Source: a bacterium (GTDB taxonomy: Bacteria > Planctomycetota > Planctomycetia > Pirellulales > Pirellulaceae). From it: 64,000 nt of DNA. The notes beneath the pieces are model-generated. The model was not told where the DNA came from. It ran no database searches and saw only the letters and a program-made list of their open reading frames with translations. The DNA is taken from NCBI GenBank assembly GCA_030430075.1, contig JAUIGN010000041.1, positions 1 to 64,000 on the forward strand, given 5' to 3'. A program made the translations under genes and the position numbers. Shown in pieces: positions 9,233 to 24,200 of this stretch. Numbering within the stretch: the first letter of the stretch is position 1; the number at the start of each line of letters is the position of its first letter.

Positions 9233-12200
9233 TCATACGTCATCTGAGTCAGCCAGACTGGCGAAGAACTCGTCGTGCTCTTCTTCCCCTGCGTTAGCCA
9301 ACGGGCGTCGGTTGTGGACCTGGGACCGACGGTCTGATCGAGGTGCACGCTTCTCGGCGAGGCCACTGGCGGACTCGTGGGAAGCGTCGCGCGTCGCGCG
9401 ATCGCTGGCCTGCGCTTGCTGGTCGGAATCGATCCTGCCGTCGAGTTCGTACAACGAATCGCTGGACGCATCGTCGTCGAACAACCGATCAGCGGCCGAC
9501 CGATACGCGGCCGCGGCAAGCCCGGCCGACTCGAGATCACCGATCGCCAGGGGGTCGGCGCGGGGAGGCGTGGGGGCCGGCAGGGCGCCGGCCATCACGT
9601 CGTTGTGGTGCTGGTGCGGATCGAGGTCTTCGTAGCCGAGGACGTGCCCCAGTTCGTGGGTGATGACGGTCAGCAGGTTGATCCCGTGTGACGTCGAGAG
9701 TTCCTGCGACACCGTCGTTTCAGGGGTCGCCGGCGACAGATGTCGTCCTCCCATCAACCCCCACGTTTCCTGAAGTTCCCGGCCGATCTGCCAGCCGTAG
9801 CCCGCCCCGTCACGGTCCAACCAGATCCGTGGCGTGACAAACGAACCGAGGCCCAGGATCGTGCCTGGCAGATCGTCGACGACCACCTCTACATCCTCGA
9901 GCCTGGCGGCCGCCGCGGCGTCCACCTGGGACCAGTGCCCGACAGCGGCAGCAAGCAGCGGCTCGACCACCTCCGCCTGAAGGGAATTCGTCACGACGGG
10001 GCCGTCGCCCAGCGACGCGACATGCAGCGGGCCCAGCCGTTCAATCCGGACCGCATCCGCGATGATATTACCGTTCGCCGTGGCATCAGACAGGTTCACG
10101 GTCAGCGTCCCGCCGGGGAACGAAGCCAGCATGAACAGGTCACGGTAGACGGTCCCGTTGACGGTGGTGGTCGTCGCCAATCCACCGGCCGCGGCATCGG
10201 TTGTTGACTTTCGTTGGTTAATGACGGCGCTCGGCCCTGCCGAGGTGGTGTAGGTGGCGTTACTGGCCCGATTGAAGTAAGGCGTCCAGGTCGTCGAGAC
10301 GAGATAACTGCCCGCGGGCAGGTCGTCGAACGTCCAGACGGCGGTTTGCACCGCGCCGCCTGCGGAGCCTTCGCTGACATCCGCCACCTGATCTGCCCCG
10401 CGAAATCCCTGGTTGGTCCAGCGTTGCAAGACACCGTCCGGCTCGCTGTAGCCGGCATTGGCGTTGTCGACAATTAGCGTGTTGGAAATATCAGCCGTCA
10501 CGTCAAAGCTGAAGGGGCTTTCGTCCGCATCGTTGGTTCCGAAGGAAACCGTGCCGGTCTTGGTCCCTGCCGTCGACGTGTCGATGGCGATCGTGAAGGT
10601 CAGGCTGTTGGCGGCGCCGCGGGTGATTGCTTGATTGGGCGCGAAGTTACCCGCGGTGACCGTCACGTCACCTGTCGTCTGAATCGATTGCACGATCAGG
10701 TCGGCGGCACCGATGTTGGTCACCGTGATGGTCCGAGACAAGGTGCCGCCCGCGATCGCACCGCCCAAATCGAGTGTGCCGGTTCCGCTGACCAGTTCGG
10801 TGCCCCCTTGATTCTCGGTCACCTCGACCTCCGCACCCGTAAACCGCTCGATGCGAATCGCATCGATGATCGTGTTGCCCGTGTTGCTGCCCGAGAGATC
10901 GACGGTCAGTGTGCTGCCGGTCAGCTCGAACAATCCCAGGTGCTCCCACGACGCGCCTTGATCCTGCAGATCGTTGGGTGCCAGACGTTGGTTCTGCAGT
11001 ACGGTTGTTGGCCCGTCGACAACGCCGCTGACCACAAACGGGGCGTCCGTTGCCCGGTTGGAATAGGCGCTCCAGGTGGCCGACACCTGGTACACATCAC
11101 CGGGCGTGAGGCCGCCAAAGGTATAGGTCGCCGAACCGGTTTGGCCGGCGCCGATTTCCTTGATGTCGCCCAGGTATCCTTGACCGCCCCAAAGTTGCGT
11201 GCTGCCGCTATCGGCGTAGGTTGTACCGGCAGGCAGCGAATCCGGATTCGGCAGGTTGTCGACGATGGTCACCGCGGAGGTGACATTACCGCTGATCGTA
11301 AAGTCAAACGGACTCTCGTCCGCGTCGTTATTGTCGAACTCGACCGTCCCGCTGAAGTTGCCGACGGCCGCGGCATCGAGTTGGATCTGGAAGGTCGCCG
11401 TTTCGCCCGGCGCCAGTCCGCCGGTCGGATTGGGTGTGAAGTTCTGGGTCAGCGTGAAACCAGGAATGGCGGCGACCGAGGCGGCCAGCGAGGCCGCGTC
11501 GAGCGTCAGGTTGCTGGTCCCGGAGTTGGTCACGGTGAACGTCTCGGACGTGCTGCTGCCGATGACCGTGTCGTTGAACTCGAAGCTGCCTCCATCCACG
11601 ACGCCCGGCGAGCCAAGGAATTGAATCTCGGGGCCGTGATCGGGCAGCAGTTCGACGCGAATCGCGTCGGCGATGATATTCCCATCGGCTTCGTCGCTCA
11701 GCGTGACGGTGAGCGTTCCGCCGGTGATGCGAACCACGGCCAGGTCGTCCCAGAGGGTGTTCTGATCCGTGAAGTCGTTGGGAGCGACCCGTTGATTGAT
11801 ATCGACGGTCAGCGGGCCACCCACGATCCCGGTCAGCGTGTACGGTGCATCGCTGGCCCGGTTGGAGTATGCCGTCCAAGTGGTCGAGACGCGATACGTG
11901 CCTGTGGGCAGCCCGGTGAAACTCCATTGGGCCGTTTGCAGCGTCCCACCCGCCGACCCTTCGTCCAGGTCCTTGACGCCATCATCACCCGCGAAACCCT
12001 GTCCCACCCAGCGTTGCAAGGGCGTATCCGGCTCGCTGTAACCGGCATCGTGGTTGTCGACAATCTCCACAATCGGGTTGGCGGTGGCGGAGAGCCCAAT
12101 GTTCAGCGGTCCTTCATCGGGGTCGTTGTTGCCGACCCGCAGTTCCCCGGTCGACGTCCCGATGCGGGTCGGTGTGAAGGTAATTTCGAACTGCGCCGTG

Positions 12201-15200
12201 CCGCCGGCGGCTACCGGGCTGAGCGGCGTCAACGGGCTGCTGATGGTAAAGTCTCGAGGCAAACGGATTCCCGTGAGATCAAGGGGTGCGTCACCCAGGT
12301 TGCGAACCTGCAGCGCCCGGGTCAACGTCCCGCCGATGTTGATCTCGCCCAGGTCGAGCGTGCTCAGTTCGTCGAACAGCACCCCGTCATCTCCCCCACC
12401 GACCGCCAGGTCGTCGCCCAGGTCGACCAGTTCAATCTCGGGTTGGCCGTCAATCCGTTCGATGCGGACGGCATCGGCCACCACCGTGCCGCTGGAACTG
12501 TCGCTGAGACGAACCGTCAGCGTTCCGCCGTCAATGCGGACAAGATCGAGATCTTCCCAGGACGTCCCGTCGTCAACGAAGTCGTCAGGAGCCAGTTTCT
12601 GGTTGACGGTGACCGTGCGGTCGCCTCCGTCGATCCCGATCAACGTGTACGGCGCATCGGTCGCCCGCAGTTGGTAGGCGGTCCAGGTTGCCGAAACCCG
12701 GTAGAGTCCGCTGGCCAGGCCCGTGAAATGGAAGCTGGCGGTGTCGGCGGCGGTCGGTGGATGGGTCGCATCGACACTGCCCAGCCGACCCTGGCCGCTA
12801 TAGCGCAACATTCCGGTCTGCGTGTATGCGGGTGCGGCATCTTCATTGTCAATGATGACGGCGCCGTTGGTGAGCACGTCGCCGGCCAGCCGCAGATCGA
12901 ACGGGTTCGCGATCAAGTTATCCGCGGGGAAACTCAACGTGCCCAGGAACGTGCCGGCCGCCGTGTCCGGCAAGGTAACGGTAAAATCGTCGAAGCCGCC
13001 TGCTGGAATGCTGGTCGCCAGTCCGCTCAACACGAAGCCGGTCGGGACGTCGGGCGCTCCCAGCACCATGGTTCGCGAACCGTTGTTGACGATCCTCAGG
13101 TTGCGCGTCAGGTCGCCGCCGCCCAGCCGTGTCTGGCCGAGGTCGATCAGGTGTTGGCCATCCACCAGGTTCGCTGCCGGCGTCGTGGTGATGTCGAGCA
13201 TCGAGGCGGCCGGGTCGACCATCTGTTCGATCCGCACGGCGTCCGCGATGACACGGCCGGTGGCTCCCGTATTCGTCAGCGAGACGGTCAACGTGGAACC
13301 GCTGACGGTGAAGTATCCCAGGTCTTCGAACTGAGTGCCGTTGACGTTCAGGTCGTTGGGCGTCAGCCGTTGATTGACGAACTGCGTGGTGGCGCCGCTA
13401 CCGGCGTTCACGCTGAAGGCCGCATTGTCGGCACGGCTGGAGTAGGGAGACCAGGTGGTGGAGACGCGGTAGCGGGCGCCGTCCGTCAGCCCGCTGAACG
13501 TCCAGGCGGCGGTCGCCGTGGGAATCGTCGGCAAATCCTCTGCATCCGCGAAATGCACCGAACGATTGAAACCTTGCTCGCTGGCCAGACCCGTCCCGTT
13601 GACTTGGAAACCGGAACCGGGCGTGAAGCCCACCGCGTCCTGATCATCAATGATCTGCCAACGGTTGACGGTGCCGCTCAGCCGGACGCGGAACGGCGCG
13701 GGCGCCGTTCCTGTTGCCGGGACGTCCGGATTTGACAGCGTCGCGGTGGAGTCGGTGGGGAAGGCCAGTTCGCCATCGAACGTCCCCGGATATCCGGCGT
13801 CCAAGCGGACCCGCATCTCCATCTCCTCACCGGGCGCCAACGTGAAAGCGCCACTCCCGGTCGGGACGACCGGCTTGCCGGAACCGGCCGGGTGGGTGAA
13901 GTCGAGCAGCGTGAAGCCGGCAGGAATCGCAACCGGTTCGTGGAACGTCTGCGTCGTCCCTTGCTCATTGCGAATCGTGAACGTATTAACGACCGGCGAT
14001 CCGGGCCAGGTGGTTCCGAAGCTCCAGGTTGGTGTGCTGCCGGCGACTTGCGATCCTGCGGCACGGACCAGGCCCCGCAGCTGCACCGCGAACGGATCAT
14101 GGGACGACCGTGGATCGTCATCCGGATGAGGATCGGCACCATGGCCGTTCAGCGTCGGGTAGCGTTCGTCCGTGTCGTTGCTGAAGATCCGCAGTTCGGC
14201 CGGGAAGTTCCCCAGACCGTCGCGGAGTGGATCGCCGGGGAAGGGATCGGCTTGTGCCAGGAGCGTGACGCTGAACGTGTACGTCCCGCCGGGTGGGACG
14301 ACGACCGGCACCGCGAAGCTGGGAACTGAGGATGGCAGGTTGAGCGCCAGGTTGGACGGAAGCGACGTGGGACTGACTTCACCTGGCAATGCCAGGTCAA
14401 TGTCGTATAGCTCCAGGGGCGCCGTCCCGTCGTTGGTGACCACGAAGCTCTTTTGCAGCGGATTGCCGGTCGTCGTTTGCAGCTCCACCACGCTGCCGGC
14501 GTCAGCACCTGGGAAGCCGTCCGTCAGTGCTTCGCCGGCTTGGAAAAGCGAGAGTTCCGGTCCGGCCGAAAGACGCTCGATCCGCACCGCGTCCGCCAGG
14601 ACGACACCGTCGGCCAGGTCGCTCAACCGCACCACCAGCGACCGGCCGGTGATATCGAACACACCCAGTTGCTCCCAACCGGCCCCCGCATCCGTGAAAT
14701 CGCTCGGCGCAAGCTGTTGGTTCACGTCGACCGTGGCCAGTTTGAAGTCCCCGTCCAGTACGGTGAACGGCGCGTCGGTGGCGAGCGACTGGAGGGGGGA
14801 CGCCGGCCAGGTGACGGCAACCCGATAGCGGCCGGGCTGCACACCATCAAAGGTCCAGGTTGTCGTATTGGGGCCGGGGGCGATCTGTTTGTGATGCCAC
14901 AGGTAATCATTGCCAAACCCGAGCGTTTCAAGCGGCGTCCAATGTGCAAAGGGGCTGATGTTGCTGGTCGCCGTGATCGGTGACTCGAGGAACCCGCGAT
15001 CGCCGTTGTCCAGGATGCGGGCCTGTTGATTCGGCGCGATCACCGTCTCGATGCTCGGATAGATCACCGTCCCGATTCCCTCGGCCGTGATCGAGAACCC
15101 GGTGTCTTGCACCGGCTGGCCGAACCCTTCGAAGTACAAGATATCGCCGGGTGGAAGTGGTTCGGCGGGAGTCGGCAGATGGCTGTCGTCCGGCCCGCCC

Positions 15201-18200
15201 AGGAAGGGGTCGTTGCCATGGACGACGCGGTGCACGGGCGAACCGTTCTCCGGCGCATCGCCGCCGAAGGCCAACGGGTCAACGTGAATGATGTCGTTGA
15301 ATTGACTGCCCATCACGTTCTCGAACATGCTGGGACCGGTCGGTCCCTGCTCGGTCCGATGGGCCAGGGTGAGGAACTGGTCTCCGGCGACGCCGCCCAG
15401 CACATCCATCGGGATATTCATCAGATCCAGGTCGACCGTCACGCCGGCATCGGCGAAGCGGAAGTCGATCAGGTCGACACCATTGAGGTCCGTAATCACG
15501 TCGGCACTCGCACCGGTGCCATCCGCAGCGGCGCCGGGTTCGAGCCGGAAGGTATCATTGCCTGAAGTGTCGTCTTCCGGCACCGGGTACGTTTCGGGGC
15601 TGGCCACGCCCTGCTCCAGCCAGCCGCCGTCGAGCTGGTCGCTGCCCGGGCCGTCTCCCAGGAAGTTGTCCGCTTCGTCACCGGTGATCACGTCGTCACC
15701 CGCCCCGCCAAAGACGTTCTCGATGGAGCTGCCGATGTCGCCGGCCACACCCGAAACGATGTTGCCGATAATCCCGGTCGATGAGCGGGCCGCCTGGTTG
15801 GGCGAGCCCAGGTTGATGACGACCGACGTGGCGTAGTCGCGAAGATCGAGGCTGTCTCCCAGGACATCGCTGCCCCGCCCGTCGATGTTACCACTGATCG
15901 TGGCGCCGGCGCGGAAGTCAAACCGATCGTCCGCGTTCGCGGCGCCGATCAGATTCTCGAAGCCGGCAAACGCCAGGTCGTCTTCGCCAACCGCATTGGG
16001 CGCGATCGGATTGGGTTGGGCCGGGTTGGGTGCGAAGAGCGGATCGTTCTCGGCACGACCGACCAGCGTCGCATTGCCCGAGGGGCTCAGGTCTGCCTCG
16101 TCAGAGATGAGCACGCCGCTGTTGGCAAGCTGATCGGCCAGGATGAGGCCGTCGGAACCGAACGGTCCGAATCCGCCGGTCGCGCCGCCCAGGTCCCAAT
16201 GCGTCCGGTCGCTGGCGATGTTTTGTTCGAGCGTATCACTGCCCTGCGATCCCAGCACCGCGTCGATGTTGTCGAAGCCATCGACTGCCAGGCCAGAGGA
16301 AATGGTTGTTGCCTGATCGCCCCGGTAGCCGTCCTGCGAACCGTGATCGTCCAGGCGGACAGTGAGCGGCCCGTTGGCGGCCGACCAGTCAATCAAGTCG
16401 TCGTCGCTGCCGCCGTCAATCGTGCCGGTCAGCACGGCGGCGTCGCTGAAGGCAAATCGATCCGCGCCCTGGTCGCCGTAGAGGGTCGTGATTACGTCGG
16501 CGGGCGTGCTGGCCTGAATGTTGATCGTGTCGCTGCCGACCGTCGCATGATTGGCGACCGAGAGGCGAAGCGCATAGGTGTCGCCCGCCGCCGGCGGCGT
16601 CCCAGCAAGCTGGCCGCCGTCGTCGAACGCGCCCGCCCCGCCGATGCCGATCACAAAGGTGCCCGTCGTTGCGAAGTTCAAGTCGATGGCGTCCGTGTCG
16701 CCGGCCAGTAGATTGCCAACCGCGTCGTACAGGAAGAGCTCGGCGGCAAAATTGCCTGCAACTTCGAAGATCCCCCGATCGCCCGCTGCGGCCGAGAACG
16801 TGTAGTAGTCGAAGGACCCGTCACCCGTGCCGTCGATGCGGACGTGCGGCACGGTGGTTGCGTCCGTGAAGGTGACGTCGTGATCCAGGTTCCAGCCGGC
16901 ACCATCGAGGTGTTGCGTACCGGTTGCCAGGTTCGGATTCGCTCCGGGCAGCGTTGGCGGCGCGGTCGCCTCGTTCGGTTCGACTTCGATCACCGGGTCG
17001 GTGGCCGCCGTGACGCCATGGTGTTCGAGTGAAACGTGGAGGGTGTAATCGTCACCCGCGGCGGGAGGCGTGCCGCCGAGCAGGCCGCCGTTGTCATAAG
17101 CGCCGAGCCGCCCCACGCCGATCACAAACCGGCCGCTGCCGGCAAAGGTGTGCTCGATCCTGGACGCCGTGCCGGCGCCGTCTCCCGCGTCTCCGGCACC
17201 GTCGTTGTTCTCTGCCAGCAGATTTCCACTGGCGTCGTAGAGGAACAACTGCGTATCGAAGTTCTCGTGATCAATGTCAAAAATCGCCTGGTCGCCCAGA
17301 TTGGCCGTGAACGCGTAGTAGTCAAACGAGCCGTCACCCGTTCCCTGGATGCTGATATGAGGCACCGTTGTCGATGCACTGATCGCGGGATTCAGGTCCA
17401 GATTCCAGCCGGCCAGGTCGACATCCTGCGTACCGGCCAAGATGTTGGGGTTGGCGGCCGGCGGTGCGGACGCGTTATTCAACTCCTGCTCGCGGACCGT
17501 CCCACGACCGTCTCCATGTACGGTGAGGTCGGTCAGCCCGGTGGACCCAGTGGTGTACCCCAGGCTGATCGAGTCATCTCCTGCGCCGCCGTTGACGGTC
17601 ACGTGTCGCTTATTGGCGAACTGAATCAGTTCGTACGGCGCATTGACCGCGCCGAAGTTGACCTCGATCGTCTGATCGCCGTGGAAGGTGGGACCGTCGA
17701 CGACGTTGAGCACATCGTCGTCCGCCGACCCGTTGATGGCGAGCGACCCGGCCGTCACGTTGTCGCTGATCGGTTCCAGGCCGGTGAAGAAGACGGTCTG
17801 TACGACCGCGTCCTCGATGGAAATCGTCCCCTCGTTGTGACCCGGACCGACGGTATAGGTTTCCACGGCCGAGAGACTGCCGCCGCCGACGAGTTCCAGG
17901 CGGTCGCTGTCGGCTCCGCCGTGATAGTGCATTCCGTCGGCCGGTGCAAAGAGCCCGCCGGCCGGGTTGTTGACGGTCAGCCGGTCATTGCCGGCCTGGC
18001 CGTTGAACGTCAATCCGGTCAGGTTGAGGAAGCTCACGACGGGCCCCGCGACACTGTCCGTGGTCAGCACGTAACCGCCGTCATCCTCGGAAGAGGCAGT
18101 GACTTCCAGGCTGTCGTTCAGGCCGGTCCCGTTGACCGTCACGTCAATGCCGAGTCCGGCATTGTTCAATGTCAGCCGTTCAATGTCGCCGTAGTTGACG

Positions 18201-21200
18201 GGTTTGACACCCGCGGCGGTCAGCTTCGTTCCCGAATCTTCGATCGCGCCGCCGATGACATTGTAGACCAGCAAGTCACCCGGCAACGCGTTGGGCGCGC
18301 CGCCGTCGATAAAAATCTCGGTCGCCGCCGAGGGCGTCACTTCGAAGGTGTCGTCACTGTCCAACCCGCTCACATGCAGTTCTTCCAGATTGGTATCGAA
18401 CGCCAACCTCTCGGTGCCATTGCGCACTGCTTGGAAATGGTTGATCACGAACGAATCGGGCAGCGCGGTGCTGCCGGCGAGGAACACCTGGTCGGTGTCG
18501 TTAACCCCGGTGTCGCCGACCACCACGTCGCCGAGAATCGCTGCCCCCAGGGTTTCGCCCAGGTTCACCAGGTAGTCATCACCGCCTTCTTGCCCATCCA
18601 ACCGGACGCCCGACGCGCTGGTTCCATTCACCGTGAAGATGTCATCCCCGCCGCCACCCTGGACATGGGTCGTACCCGCGTGCGTGTCTTCAATCAGCAG
18701 CGAGTCGACTTCCGAGCCCAGTCCGAGAGGAAGTGACTCGAACGTTCCATAGGTAATGCCGGTCGTCATGCCCAGCCCGCTGACGGTGGTCGCCGTGATC
18801 GTACCATCGTTGGTGGCCAGATCACCGGTGTCATCGAGGTTCAGGACGTCACTGCCGGAACCGCCGATGAGCTCCAGGTCGGAAGCGATGGCGTCCAGTG
18901 TTCCGCCCAAGGCGGGCACTCGCGTACCAACGAGCACCGTATCGTTTTGATCGCCGGCATCAACGACCGTCGTGTCGCTGATTGCCTGGATGTTGATCGT
19001 ATCCTGGCCGCCTTCGGTGTTAAGGATCGTATCGCCTACGGTATTGACGACAAGCACGGTGTCGCCGCCCCCTCCCGTTTCGATCAGGTTATTACCCGTC
19101 AACGTCGTTTCCACGGTCAGGTCGTCGGCACCGTCACCCAACCCGACGTTGAGATGCTCGAACTCGCCATGGCTGATTCCGGCCGCCATGCCCAGGCCGG
19201 TGATCATGTCGACCGCAATGGTGCCGATGCGGCCGCTGTTGTCGTTGGTGTCGTCAATCCGGAGCGTGTCGTTATTGCCTTCCCCACCGACGATCGTCAG
19301 CAGGCCGGTGATGGCATCCAGTGTGCCACCCGTCGCCGGGGCCATGCTGCCCACGTTGATCTGATCATCGCCGGTGCCGAGGTTGATGATCGTGGCATGG
19401 CTGGCTGCCCGCACGTTGACCTCATCCGCTTCGTCGGCCGTGTTGATGGTGGTGGCGGCCCCGGTGCCCAGCACATGGAATATGTCTGCACCGCTGCCGG
19501 CGGTGATGTCGAGCGTTTCGATGGTGGCGTAGCCGATTCCGGACGCGGACCCCAAGCCGCTGATCATGGTCGGCGTCAACGTGGCGTCATCTCCGGTCTC
19601 GTCGCCCGAATCATCGACCGTCAGCGTGTCGGCCCCCGCGTCCCCGTGAATGGCGAGCATCGCCGCGATTCCCTCGACCGTCCCACCCAGCAGAGGAACG
19701 CTGCTGCCGACATTGATGGTGTCATTGTCGGCACCGCCATAGACGGTTGTCGACGTGCTGATCGACTGGACGTTCAAGGTATCCTGGTCGCCTCCACCCT
19801 GCAGGACGACTGCCCCGGTGACCGTTGAACTCAACATGTGGATCGTGTCCGCACCAGCTTGCCCGTCGATCGTCAGATCTTCAACGTCCGTGAGCGCCAG
19901 CACTGTTGCTCCTGACGTGACGCTGGCACCGTCAACCACGATGGTCTCCGCGCTCGACGAACCGGTCACGGTGAGAGAATCGCTGGCGGACGGGGCGCCT
20001 GCGTCAATGTTGATCTGTGTATCGACGCCGTCCAGGAGATTGACGGAGATGACGTCGTCATCTTCCCCGGTTGTCAGATCGATGGTTCCCGGGAAATCGC
20101 CGGCCGCCAGATCGATCTGGACCGTATCGGGCCCGCCCAAGGTGTCGACCGCCAAGACGTCGATGTTGGCGTAGCTGGTCTGGCCGATCCCACTGCGGTT
20201 GATCAGCGGAGCGCCGATGACCACATGGTCCGCGGTGCCGGTTCCCTGCAAGCTGAGTTCGTTCTGCCCGAGGCCACCGTCGATCAAACCGCCGACACGT
20301 TGCGGGCCCAGCAGGAAGAGGTCGTCCAACGTTCCGCCGGTCAGGTTCTCGAAGCCACTGAAGGTGACCTCGGAATTGATGTTGCCCTGATTGAGGGCCG
20401 TGATGTTCCAGGTGTTGGTGGTGTCCGGACCGCTCAACGAATCGACCGCCGAGGTGCCCAGCAAGGACTCGACCTCCGTCATGCCGCCGCCGAACGCGGT
20501 GGCCGCACCGCTGCTGAGGTCGACGCTGACCGCGGTTGTGCGTGCCGAGTAATCGATCACGTCCAGACCGTCGCCGCCCGACAGGCTGCCGGACAGTCCT
20601 GCCGTGTCGTCGGTTACCACGAACGTATCGACATCGACGCCACCCTCCAGCGATTCGATCCCGGTGAACGTAAATGCAAATGGGAAGTCGCCGCTCACGG
20701 AGCCTTGATTGAGCCCGTCGATTGTCCAAGTGCTGGCGACCCCCAGGCCGAAGATCTTGTCGCTATCGGCGCTGCCGATCAGGCTCAACGTGTTCAGCGT
20801 CGCCGGGTAGCCGTTGACGATAAAGATGTCGTTTCCGCCGAGTCCGTCGATTGTCAATTCCTGCACGGACGAGATATCAATCGGCGGTGCCGCGCCGATC
20901 CTCAGTGTGCCATCGCCGATCACGTAGAGGTCAGCGTTTGCTGTCCCGGTCAGGGAAAGGATCGGTGAAGGCAGGCTGTATCCGACTCGCTCGATCGTAT
21001 TGTCGTAATACGTGGTACTGTTACCGAAGAGGACGCGATCTGATTGCAGCGTGGCACCGGGGGGGATGTTGAGCGTATCGATGTTTCCGACACCGTCTCC
21101 ATCCGGGAGCGGTCCGCTGTCGTGAACTCGGACTTCAATCGTCGAGGCGAATGCGTTCATGAATACGTCGTAGGTGTCCGCGCCGGCTTCTCCGTCCAGG

Positions 21201-24200
21201 ACCAGGGTGTTGGCCGTCGTGTTGAAGACGGTGAACGTGTCGTCTCCGCCGCCTCCGCCGAGGGCCAACGTTTCGATGCCTGTGGGCGCGTACGTTGTTG
21301 AGCCCACGGTCACGCCGCTGGTTTCCACCACAAACTGTTCGCCAAGACCGGATCCCGTGATCGAGAGCTGGTCGATGCCCGTCGAACCGGTGTCGGCGAC
21401 CGTCACATTGGTCGCCAGGGGTGCGTTGACGGTGAACTGATCGGCGCCTTCCAGGCCGTCGAGCGTCACCGAGCCGGTCCACTGGTTGACGTTGAGGAAG
21501 TTGACCCCGGCGCCCCCCTGGAGGCTGGCGTCTTCGACGTTGCTGAGCGCGAGGCCCTGGTCGTTCCCTGCGGTCAGGGAGCTGCTGTCGAGCGTCCAGT
21601 CGGTGTCCGCTTGGGCTGCGATCGTATCGGTATCGGCGCCGCCGTCGAACGTGAAAGCACCGGAGAGCTGGTTATAGCCGGTGCCCTGCGGCAACTGGCT
21701 GCCGGTTGCCTGGCTGTCAAAGTCCCCCGTCTGTTCGTAGCTCCCGTCGGCTGGCGGATCAAGCCGATCCGTATTCAGGTTCAATGTGTCGTTGCCGGCA
21801 CCGGTGGTGACCGTGAAGTCCAACAGCCCGTGCGCTTGCAGGCCGGGGTCGTTGAGGGTCACGATGTCGTTGGCCGAACCCGTTTGCAGCGTGACGTCAC
21901 GCACATCGAAGAAACTGAAGTCGGCCGTCGGTTGTCCACCAACCGTGCCGCTGATGGTGTTGGCCTGGGCCCCGCTGATCAGGACGCTCTGTTGTTCCGG
22001 GTAGGTCACGGTGAGCGGGGGCGAGACGTTGCGAACGAAGGCGTATCCGTCTCCATCGGTGTCCGGCACGTTTGTTCCGGGCCGGCCGTTGAGCTGCGGG
22101 GCGCCGAGAATCGCCAGATCGCCGCTCACCGCGACGGCATAGCCGGCCTGATCGCCGGCCGATGCGCCGCCACCGAAGAGGGGATCGACAACCGTTTCTA
22201 ACTGCCAGGCCCCATCCTTCCAGCCGTAGGCGAACGCTTCGCCGGCGGCCGCCTGGGCCGGTCCGGTGGGGAACGTATGCGAGCGATTGTAGGCGCCGAC
22301 CACCAGGCGATCCCCATCCATGGAGACGGCGTGCCCGTAAAAGTCGCTGGCCGCGGCCTGCCCGGCGAGATCGATCCGTCCCTCGTCGGTCCACGTCGAG
22401 CCCGTGCGGGTGAAGGTGTAGACGGCGCCGGCGTCCACGACGGTCGAGCCGGAATTGACGTCATACTTGGGAGCTCCGATGACCAGGCGATCTTCCTGGA
22501 GGTCGACCGACGTTCCGAAGTTCGCGCCGCTGGATCCGGGCCCGGTCGGAAGCAACGAGCTGCCCTGTTGCGTCCAGGTGGTCCCGCTTCGCGTGTAGAC
22601 GTACGTCCGACCGGTGGCGTTCGGTGCGCCGACCGCCAGCGTGTCTTCGTGGATCGTGACGGCGGCTCCAAACCCGCCACCGTTGGACAGCGACTGCTCG
22701 ACGCTCCACGTCACGCCGCTGCGGGTAAAGACGGTCGCGCCGCTGTTGGCGCCGACCACCGCCGTGTCGCCGTGCACGTCAATGCTCTGGCCGAAGCTTG
22801 GACCGGAACCGGTCAGTTTCCCTTGGGACGTCCAGGCGTCGGACAGATTCTGGAATACGTAGGCGGCCCCATTGGTCGATGCGCCCGGCGCTCCGACCAA
22901 CAGCGTCCCGCCACTCAAGCTGACGCTGGTGCCGAAGTCGTCGTCCGTGCGGATGTCGTCCGGTTGAATCGTGGCTTGCAGTGTCCAGGTATCGGTACCC
23001 GGCGTATTGGTGAAGACGAACACGGCGCCCCGATTGTCGTAGTCCGGCGCGCCCAGCACGGCTGTGTTTCCGTCGATCGACACCGACTGGCCCAGCTTGG
23101 CCGTGACCGGCGCCCGGGGCACCAGCACGTCGTTGGATTGCACCGGCGTCCAGGCCGGACCGCGCCGGCGGAAGTTGTACAGCCGGGCATCCAGGTTATT
23201 GAAACTATGCTCGGTGCCGATCACCGCGTGCCCTTCGCTGATGATCGCCGCGCCTTGGCCGAAATTCAGACCGGACGTTTGATCCGGGACCATCGACTGG
23301 CCCGAGAGAATATGGGGCACGTAGGCGAGGTTTTGATAGTTGCGGTTGGCGCTGGTGAACAGGTAGGCCGCACCCCGCCCGGCACGATCGGCCGGCGCGC
23401 CGAGGATCAAGTCGGTGCCGCGGGCATCGGTGGTGTGCGTATCGCCCGCTTGACCGTTGTTGTATCGGAACGGCGAGACAATCGTGCCGGGCGTCGACCA
23501 GGAACCGTTGTTGGTGTAGCTGCGAAGGGCGCCTTTGCTGGACGACGACGCCGGTTGTCCCGCAAAGAAACTTGTCGCGCTCAACGCCACGACCTCGCTG
23601 CCAAGCTCGGCCGAGCCGCTGGCGTTGTGGTATTCGGGCCGCAGGACGCCGGCATAGGACGTGTTGCCGACAAAGGCCGTCCAGTGCGTGTACTTGTTGT
23701 CGCTCAGGTCGTAGACGGCAACGCGCGGATCGCCGGGCGCGCCGACGAAGACCGTGGTGCCGACAATATCGATGCTGCTCCCCCACAGGGCATCGTCCAG
23801 ACCGGTGTACGTGTTCTTGTGTTTTGTCGTCTTGGAAGTCGGGTCGATCGCGCTCGTCGTAACCTTGTCGACGTCATTGCGAATCCAGTTGAGATCCAGG
23901 ACATCCCCGTTGACGGTGGTTACGTTGTCACGGAAGTTCAGTGATGCGTAATCGGTGTAGCTGTAGTTGTGCAGCGTCACCGTCCCCCCGTCGCAGAACA
24001 CGCAGATGCCTGGATCCTTGTCCGTCAGGACAACCTTGGTGCGAGGTCCGTAGCTCACGGCCACCGTATCGTCGCGAATGTTGCCGCTGTGCTGCGAATG
24101 CGAGTAGTCTTTAAGCTCGTACGTACCCGGCCCGAATAGGTACTCGAAGTTATCGGAATCTTCGACCTTGAAGCCCACGTCCCCCACACCGCTGGCCGTG

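Noticed and set aside
8581..9236. Several overlapping small frames on both strands between the giant genes
   Set aside because: They run through the tandem repeats and give peptides of repeated LLLGAGCYCEQAA or RRAAACSQ type.
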